DNA from: CAWABB01 sp963701735
GTDB lineage: Bacteria > Bacteroidota > Ignavibacteria > UBA10030 > UBA6906
Assembly (NCBI GenBank): GCA_963701735.1
Contig: CAVPBI010000023.1
Coordinates: 186,001 to 250,000 of the forward strand
DNA: 64,000 nucleotides
Direction: 5' to 3'
The notes beneath the pieces are model-generated. The model was given only the letters and a program-made list of their open reading frames with translations, ran no database searches and had not been told where the DNA came from. The number at the start of each line of letters is the position of its first letter. Position 1 is the first letter of the stretch. A program made the translations under genes and the position numbers. Shown here piece by piece: positions 57,827-64,000 of the stretch.

Positions 57827-58264
57827 ATGGCTTCACCCAAACGGCTGTACGAAACCACATTCATTGTCAACGCGTCGCTGGATGACCCGCAGATCGACAC
57901 GGTCATCGGACGCGTCCAGGACCTCATCTCCCGCAACGGCGGCGCCATTCTCGCGGTCAACAAGTGGGGCCGGAAGCGGCTCGCCTATACGATCAGCAAG
58001 AAGAGCACGGGGTTCTACGTCAACATCGAGTTCGAGGCCCCCGCGACCGCGCTGAGCCCGCTGGAGCGCGCATACCAGCTCGACGAGCTCGTCCTGCGGC
58101 ACCTGACCATCATCCTCGACAAGAAGGCGATCGCGGCACGGAAGGCGATCCAGGCGTCCGCCGCACAGGCAGCGCAGGATCAGGCCACTCCCGCCCCCGC
58201 GGCTCCGGAAGGTCCGGCGCGCGAACCGCTGTTCACGGAACAGGCTGAAGAAAAAAAGAGTTGA
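57827..58264 (+). CDS. rpsF: Ribosomal protein S6
   Basis: 145 aa from ATG 57827, with GGGAGG six bases upstream. RLYETTFIVNASLDDPQIDT, NKWGRKRLAYTISKKSTGFY and YQLDELVLRHLTIILDKKAI give the S6 fold; the tail is Ala/Pro-rich and acidic. An in-frame ATG at 57806 is not favoured. Unlike in many genomes no ssb lies between rpsF and rpsR. Confidence 0.94.
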   Translation: MASPKRLYETTFIVNASLDDPQIDTVIGRVQDLISRNGGAILAVNKWGRKRLAYTISKKSTGFYVNIEFEAPATALSPLERAYQLDELVLRHLTIILDKKAIAARKAIQASAAQAAQDQATPAPAAPEGPAREPLFTEQAEEKKS

Positions 58265-58276
58265 AAGGAATAGACA

Positions 58277-58546
58277 ATGGCTATGTACGCACCACGTCGC
58301 AGCCGTCGGGAACGCGACAATCAGGCGATGCGCAAGAAGCGCACGTGCCGGTTCTGCGACGCCAAGGACATCTACATCGATTACAAGGACGAGAAACGTC
58401 TCTCCCGGTTCGTAAGCGAGCAGGGGAAAATCATCCCGAAGCGGATCACCGGCACCTGCGCGAAGCATCAGCGGCAGCTGGTCCAGGCGATCAAGCGGGC
58501 GCGTCACCTCGCCCTGCTGCCCTTCGTCTCCGATACCATTCGCTGA
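58277..58546 (+). CDS. rpsR: Ribosomal protein S18
   Basis: 89 aa. RKKRTCRFCDAKDIYIDYKD, GKIIPKRITGTCAKHQRQLV and QAIKRARHLALLPF are classical S18. The C..C and C..H residues suggest the zinc-binding form. AAAGGA lies before the ATG. Complete, 12 bp after rpsF. Confidence 0.95.
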   Translation: MAMYAPRRSRRERDNQAMRKKRTCRFCDAKDIYIDYKDEKRLSRFVSEQGKIIPKRITGTCAKHQRQLVQAIKRARHLALLPFVSDTIR

Positions 58547-58562
58547 CCGGAAGGATCTCGAC

Positions 58563-59007
58563 ATGAAAATCATCCTCCGCAAAGAGCACGACAAACTCGG
58601 CGCCGCAGGCGCGGTGGTCGACGTGAAGGACGGGTACGCCCGCAACTACTCTGATTCCCCGGGGCATCGCCTATCCCGCGGACGCGGGAAGCATGCGCGC
58701 CCTTGAGGAAGAGAAGCGGCAGCAGTCGCGCCGCGACTCCCGGGCGCTGCACGCGAGCGAGAAGGTCGCCCACGAGCTCGAGAAGATTTCGCTCACCCTC
58801 AAGATGAAGGTGGGCGAAGACGAAAAGCTCTTCGGATCGGTCACCTCGCAGATGATCGCCGAAGCGCTGAAGGAGAAGGGGTTCGAGGTCGACAAGCGCA
58901 TCATCGAGCTCGAGGAGCCCATCAAGGCCCTCGGGATCTACACGGTCGACGTGAAACTCCACCAGAACATCACGGGAAAGCTGAAGGTGTGGGTGGTTCA
59001 CGAGTAG
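58563..59007 (+). CDS. rplI: Ribosomal protein L9 (frameshifted)
   Basis: MKIILRKEHDKLGAAGAVVD and VKDGYARNY are the L9 N-terminal domain; then the frame breaks near 58648-58652 (TACTCTG, with one base too many). The next frame continues LIPRGIAYPADAGSMRALEE, the long connecting helix and the C-terminal domain LFGSVTSQMIAEALKEKGFE to TAG at 59007. The corrected length is 147 aa, as expected. It completes rpsF-rpsR-rplI. Confidence 0.94.
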
Positions 59008-59070
59008 GTCGCGAACCCGGGGGCAGCGCGCTCCCCTTTCCCACGATTCAGGAGCAGAAAGCGAAACAGT

Positions 59071-60906
59071 ATGGCTAAGTCAATCAAGACTCTCGACGAG
59101 GTCACGATCCGGTTCGCCGGCGACTCGGGCGACGGGATGCAGCTGACCGGGACGCAGTTCACCAACACGGTCGCGGCACTCGGCGCGGACCTCAGCACGA
59201 TGCCCGACTATCCTGCCGAGATCCGCGCTCCCGCGGGGACCAGGTACGGCGTCTCCGGCTTTCAGATCCACTTCGGAAGCTCCGAGATCCATACGCCCGG
59301 CGATCTCTGCGACGTCCTTGTCGCCATGAACCCCGCTGCGCTCGTCACCAACCTTCGGTTGCTGCGCGACGGCGGAACGATCATCGTCAACGAGGACGCG
59401 TTCAACGACAAGAACCTGAAGCTGGCAGGGTTGGCGACCAATCCTCTCGAAGACCACACGCTGAAGAAGTACCAGGTGTACAAGGTGGGCATCAGCAAGC
59501 TCACCGCCAACGCGCTTGTCGATATGAACCTGTCCACCCGGTTCGTCGACAAGACCAAGAACTTCTTCGCCCTCGGGCTCATGTACTGGATGTACAACCG
59601 TCCGATCGACCAGTCGGCGCGGTTCATCGAGGAGAAGTTCGGCGCGAAGGACAAGGCGGTCGCCGAAGCGAACCTGCGTGTCCTGAAGGCGGGCTACAAT
59701 TTTGGCGAGACCACCGAGATCTTCACGACCCGGTACGACGTCAAGCCTGCCAGGCTGGAACCCGGAAAGTACCGGAACATCATGGGGAACGTCGCGACCG
59801 CCCTCGGCCTCGTGGCCGCGGCGAAGAAGGCGGGCCTCGAGCTGTTCCTCGGAAGCTATCCGATCACGCCCGCAAGCGACATCCTCCACGAGCTCTCGAA
59901 CCTGAAGCACATGGGCGTGAAGACGTTTCAGGCGGAGGACGAGATCGCGGCGATCTGCGCGGCCATCGGCGCCTCGTACGCCGGAGACCTCGGGACGACG
60001 TCCACGAGCGGCCCCGGCCTCGCGCTGAAGACAGAAGCGGCAGGCCTCGCGATCATGCTCGAGCTCCCGCTGGTCATCGTCAATGTCCAGCGCGGCGGAC
60101 CGAGCACCGGCCTCCCGACAAAAACCGAGCAGGCCGATCTGCTCCAGGCCATCCATGGCCGCAACGGCGAGGCACCGCTCTGCGTCGTCGCCGCCGCCAC
60201 CCCGGTCGACTGCTTCGCCATGGCCTACGAATCGGCACGCATCGCGATCAAGTACATGACGCCCGTGATCTGCCTGACCGACGGCTACCTTGGCAACGGG
60301 GCCGAGCCGTGGAAGATCCCTAACGTCGACGACCTGCCGGCGATCCCGGTCACCTTCGCCAGGGACAAGGCGTCGTTCATGCCGTACGCGCGCGACGAGA
60401 AGACGCTTGCACGCCCCTGGGCCATCCCCGGCACTCCGGGGCTCGAGCACAGGATCGGCGGCCTCGAAAAGGAACACATCTCGGGGAACATCAGCTACAA
60501 CCCCGAGAACCACGACTTCATGATCAAGATGCGCGCAGAAAAGATCGAGCGCATCGCGGACGATATCCCGCTCCAGGCAGTCGAGGGCGACGCAGAGGGC
60601 GAGATCCTCGTTGTCGGATGGGGCAGCACGTACGGGGCGATCAAGGACGCCGTCCAGAGCCTGCGAGAGCGAGGGCACTCCGTGTCCCACGCGCACCTGC
60701 GCTACCTGAACCCGTTCCCGAAGAACCTCGGCGAGATCCTGTCCAAGTTCAAGCGCGTGGTTGTCCCGGAAATCAACAACGGACAGTTGTTGCAGCTTCT
60801 CCGGTCGAAGTACCTCGTCCCCGCCGTCGGCTTCAACGTCATCAAGGGGCTCCCCCTTCGCGCGGAGGAAATCGAAGAGTCGATCGAATCGTTGCTCGGG
60901 AGATAG
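59071..60906 (+). CDS. korA: 2-oxoacid:ferredoxin oxidoreductase, fused gamma-alpha subunit
   Basis: 611 aa. The N-terminal gamma domain (about 10-190) has VTIRFAGDSGDGMQLTGTQF; the alpha domain from about 230 has FLGSYPITPASDILHELSNL, TFQAEDEIAAICAAIGASYA and TSTSGPGLALKTEAAGLAIM. Together with korB it would oxidise 2-oxoglutarate (or another 2-oxoacid) to the acyl-CoA and reduced ferredoxin, or run in reverse. GGAG precedes the ATG. Substrate cannot be fixed from sequence alone; the fused form is usual for the 2-oxoglutarate enzyme in Bacteroidota/Chlorobiota. Confidence 0.92.
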   Translation: MAKSIKTLDEVTIRFAGDSGDGMQLTGTQFTNTVAALGADLSTMPDYPAEIRAPAGTRYGVSGFQIHFGSSEIHTPGDLCDVLVAMNPAALVTNLRLLRDGGTIIVNEDAFNDKNLKLAGLATNPLEDHTLKKYQVYKVGISKLTANALVDMNLSTRFVDKTKNFFALGLMYWMYNRPIDQSARFIEEKFGAKDKAVAEANLRVLKAGYNFGETTEIFTTRYDVKPARLEPGKYRNIMGNVATALGLVAAAKKAGLELFLGSYPITPASDILHELSNLKHMGVKTFQAEDEIAAICAAIGASYAGDLGTTSTSGPGLALKTEAAGLAIMLELPLVIVNVQRGGPSTGLPTKTEQADLLQAIHGRNGEAPLCVVAAATPVDCFAMAYESARIAIKYMTPVICLTDGYLGNGAEPWKIPNVDDLPAIPVTFARDKASFMPYARDEKTLARPWAIPGTPGLEHRIGGLEKEHISGNISYNPENHDFMIKMRAEKIERIADDIPLQAVEGDAEGEILVVGWGSTYGAIKDAVQSLRERGHSVSHAHLRYLNPFPKNLGEILSKFKRVVVPEINNGQLLQLLRSKYLVPAVGFNVIKGLPLRAEEIEESIESLLGR

Positions 60907-60908
60907 AC

Positions 60909-61943
<1,035 letters not shown>

Positions 61944-61946
61944 GCC

Positions 61947-61996
61947 CCGCCATGCTTGATGGCGGTCCAGGGGGAGGCGGCATCCGCCTCCCCTTT
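61947..61996 (+). terminator. Tandem hairpins after korB
   Basis: First CCGCCAT/ATGGCGG (61947-61965), then GGGGAGGCGG/CCGCCTCCCC (61971-61993) with a 3-nt loop followed by TTT. The second is a very stable stem but has a short T tract, so it may attenuate rather than stop transcription. Confidence 0.6.
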
Positions 61997-62035
61997 GCGT
62001 ATTCCCCGGGTTCTCTCTATTGTGGAATCGATCCC

Positions 62036-63040
62036 ATGACCCCGCAGCCGCATACTCAGGCCACCCCCGCAGCGATCGCGGACATCCTCCGCAATCATCA
62101 CCGGTTCGTCCTCACCACCCACATCAACCCCGACGGCGACGGCCTCGGATCGGAACTCGCACTCGCCCACTGGCTGCGCGCGCACGGGAAGGATGTCACG
62201 ATCCTCAACCACAGCACGACACCGGCCGTCTACCGGTTCCTCGACCCCACGGGCCTCATCCGCACCTATGACGAGCCGGGTGACCGCCAGACCGTGATGG
62301 CTGCCGAGGTCATCGTCGTCCTGGACACCAATCACCTTGACCGTCTCCGCTCGCTCGAAGCCGCGGTCCGACAGAGCAGGGCCGTGAAAGTCGTTGTGGA
62401 CCACCACCTCGATCCGGCGCCTTTCGCCGAGCACTACCTCCTGGACGACGACGCAACGTCGACGGGCGAGATCGTCTACCGGATCGCCCTCGACTTGTGG
62501 GGCGCGGCGATTCCGCCGGAGACCGCCACGGCGCTCTACTGCGCCATCATGACCGACACGGGTTCGTTCCGGTACCCGCGCGTTGACCCGGAGACGTTTC
62601 AGATCTGCGCCCACCTGATCCAGTGCGGGGCCGACCCCGTGACCGTGTACGCGGAGGTGTACGAGCGGTGGTCGCCCGGAAGAATCCATCTGCTCGGCCT
62701 GATGCTGGAAGGACTGGCCGTGGAGTGCGACGGCAAGCTTGCTCACGTCTCGATCACGCGGGCACAGCTGAAGGACACTGGCACGACCGAGGAAGACACC
62801 GACAATTTCACCACGTACCCCATGAGCATCAGGGGCGTCGTTGCAGGGATTCTCTTCCTGGAGCTCCCCGGAGAAGTCAAGATAAGCTTCCGCTCAAAGG
62901 GGGACATCCCCATCAACGAGCTTGCCAAGGAGTTCGGCGGGAACGGGCATCGAAACGCCGCGGGCGCGCGCGTTGTCGGTATCCCGATCGATGACGTGAG
63001 GGCCCTGGTCGTCGGGGCCGCAGGCAGGTACGTACGATAG
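62036..63040 (+). CDS. DHH-family phosphoesterase (NrnA-like)
   Basis: 334 aa. DHH domain: LTTHINPDGDGLGSELALAH (Mn2+ ligands), VVLDTNHLDRL, VVVDHHLDPAPFAEHYLLDD and the fourth motif in IMTDTGSFRYPRV. C-terminal DHHA1: INELAKEFGGNGHRNAAGAR. This matches bacterial NrnA, which hydrolyses nanoRNA, pAp and pGpG/pApA; which of these it prefers is unknown. Complete; the stop lies 8 bp before pepA. Confidence 0.9.
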   Translation: MTPQPHTQATPAAIADILRNHHRFVLTTHINPDGDGLGSELALAHWLRAHGKDVTILNHSTTPAVYRFLDPTGLIRTYDEPGDRQTVMAAEVIVVLDTNHLDRLRSLEAAVRQSRAVKVVVDHHLDPAPFAEHYLLDDDATSTGEIVYRIALDLWGAAIPPETATALYCAIMTDTGSFRYPRVDPETFQICAHLIQCGADPVTVYAEVYERWSPGRIHLLGLMLEGLAVECDGKLAHVSITRAQLKDTGTTEEDTDNFTTYPMSIRGVVAGILFLELPGEVKISFRSKGDIPINELAKEFGGNGHRNAAGARVVGIPIDDVRALVVGAAGRYVR

Positions 63041-63048
63041 GAGAATGC

Positions 63049-64000
63049 ATGATCACCATTTCGCTCGAACACGGAAATCCTGAGCGGACGGATGCGGATG
63101 TGCTCACGATGTTCGCGGTGGAGGACGCCGAATCGCTGACGCTTCTGAAGAGGAGTCTGCGAAGCCGGCTGGGGCGCGCGGCGCGAGTCCTGGACACGAC
63201 GGTCTTCTCGGGCAAACCCGGCCAGGTCCTCACCCTCCACCCCCCCGATTGGCCTGCGGTCAGTCTGCTGCTGGTGGGCGTCGGACCTTCCGAAGGCATC
63301 ACGCTGGAGCGGTTGAGGAAGGGCGCGGCGGTCGCCGCCAAGGCGGCGCGATCTCTGGGTGCAACATCGGTCGCCATTGCAGAGCCGGATCCGACGTTCC
63401 TCGCGCCGGCTCCGAGCCTGAAAGGCGACACCGTGTGGGAGGAGATCGGAACGGCGTTGACCGAAGGGATCCTCCTCGGCCTCTACCGTTATGACCGTTA
63501 CAAGACTGCGAAGAACGACAATGGTGGGAAGCTCACCCGGGCCGTCATCGTCAGCCGTTCAAGGCTGCGTCTTGCCGACCTCAAACGGGGATCTGCCCGG
63601 GGGCGGATCATCGCCGACGCAGTCTACCTGGCGCGCGACCTTGCAAATGGGCCTGCCAACGAGATCTATCCGGAATCGCTGGCGAAGAAGGCACGCGACG
63701 TGGGCCGCAGAACAGGCGTCCGGGTGACAGTCCTGGACACGCCTGAGATTCGCACATTGAAGATGGGCGGACTCCTCGGCGTGTCTGCGGGAAGCGCCCG
63801 CCCGCCGCGGTTCATCATCATGGAGCACAACCGCGGCCGCAAGGGCGGGACGGTCATCCTCGTCGGCAAGGGCGTGACATTTGATTCCGGCGGCATCTCG
63901 ATCAAGCCGTCCGCTGGCATGGCAGAGATGCGCATGGACATGTCCGGCGCGGCCGCCGTCATTGCCACCATGCAGGCCATAGCGCAGCTGAAGATTCCCC
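63049..64000 (+). CDS. pepA: Leucyl aminopeptidase (M17 family), 3' end beyond the window
   Basis: 317 codons are visible from ATG 63049 (AGGAGA upstream); the reading frame is open to the last base. The N-terminal macro-like domain is followed by the catalytic domain with ARDLANGPANEIYPESLAKK, then VGKGVTFDSGGISIKPSAGM, which carries metal-binding Lys and Asp, and EMRMDMSGAAAVI. The typical NTDAEGRL segment lies outside the window. Cytosolic zinc/manganese aminopeptidase. Confidence 0.93.
   Translation, partial: MITISLEHGNPERTDADVLTMFAVEDAESLTLLKRSLRSRLGRAARVLDTTVFSGKPGQVLTLHPPDWPAVSLLLVGVGPSEGITLERLRKGAAVAAKAARSLGATSVAIAEPDPTFLAPAPSLKGDTVWEEIGTALTEGILLGLYRYDRYKTAKNDNGGKLTRAVIVSRSRLRLADLKRGSARGRIIADAVYLARDLANGPANEIYPESLAKKARDVGRRTGVRVTVLDTPEIRTLKMGGLLGVSAGSARPPRFIIMEHNRGRKGGTVILVGKGVTFDSGGISIKPSAGMAEMRMDMSGAAAVIATMQAIAQLKIP

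Overview
The window is high-GC bacterial chromosome, densely coded on both strands. It has no rRNA, tRNA, CRISPR, phage or transposase that I could find. The best taxonomic clues are a C-terminal type IX secretion sorting domain on a secreted glucanase, a Bacteroidota-type long ketol-acid reductoisomerase, a lipoprotein of the 'C..xIxPPGGPxDxxPP' Ig-like kind, and a fused 2-oxoacid:ferredoxin oxidoreductase. Together they point to the FCB superphylum (Bacteroidota/Chlorobiota, perhaps an Ignavibacteria-like clade); this placement is inference. Unlike classical Bacteroidia, the window shows conventional promoters (TTGNNN, 16-17 bp, TATNTT) and many genes have Shine-Dalgarno sites.

Layout. 1-908: end of a KdpD-type kinase and its KdpE-type regulator. 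998-3018 (minus): DEAD-box helicase RhlE and a small RRM protein. 3322-6909: secreted GH5 glycosidase and a membrane glycosyltransferase. 7021-19266: a long branched-chain amino acid operon (ilvD-ilvB-ilvH-DAHP synthase-leuA-leuC-leuD-leuB-ilvE-ilvC), preceded by a promoter, a Leu-rich 48-codon ORF and an inverted repeat that together look like an attenuation leader. It ends at a terminator bracketed by two 30-bp perfect palindromes. 19442-26219 (minus): RND efflux pump (membrane fusion protein, pump, outer-membrane channel) plus polyphosphate kinase 2. 26537-28939: GH97 glycosidase with an inserted NPCBM-like domain. 28936-35214 (minus): argC-J-B-R-G-H. It diverges from argD (35286-36467) across a 36-bp dyad that contains two fully overlapping antiparallel promoters. 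36715-39818: non-pyrrolysine MttB-family protein, FmdB zinc ribbon, rhomboid protease, cold-shock protein. 39899-43494 (minus): AsmA-like DUF748 protein and a DUF2318-like protein. 43546-44936: deoC and a SPOR lipoprotein. 44940-48764 (minus): Ig-like lipoprotein, mltG, tsaD. 48874-54698: rpmB, then pgsA-pgpA-cinA-thpR-recA-recX-exonuclease. 54707-55285 (minus): bioY. 55449-64000: prs-rplY-pth-rpsF-rpsR-rplI-korA-korB-DHH phosphoesterase-pepA (cut by the window end).

The dominant odd feature is about twenty single-base frameshifts in otherwise full-length genes, nearly all +1, including recA and rplI. After removing one base each (four in mltG), the products have normal family lengths. I therefore treat them as sequencing or assembly insertions and annotate the genes across the shift. 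Nothing here is clearly a new defence or mobile system. The most promising unexplained signals are the palindrome pair, the branched-chain leader and the interlocked argC/argD promoters.
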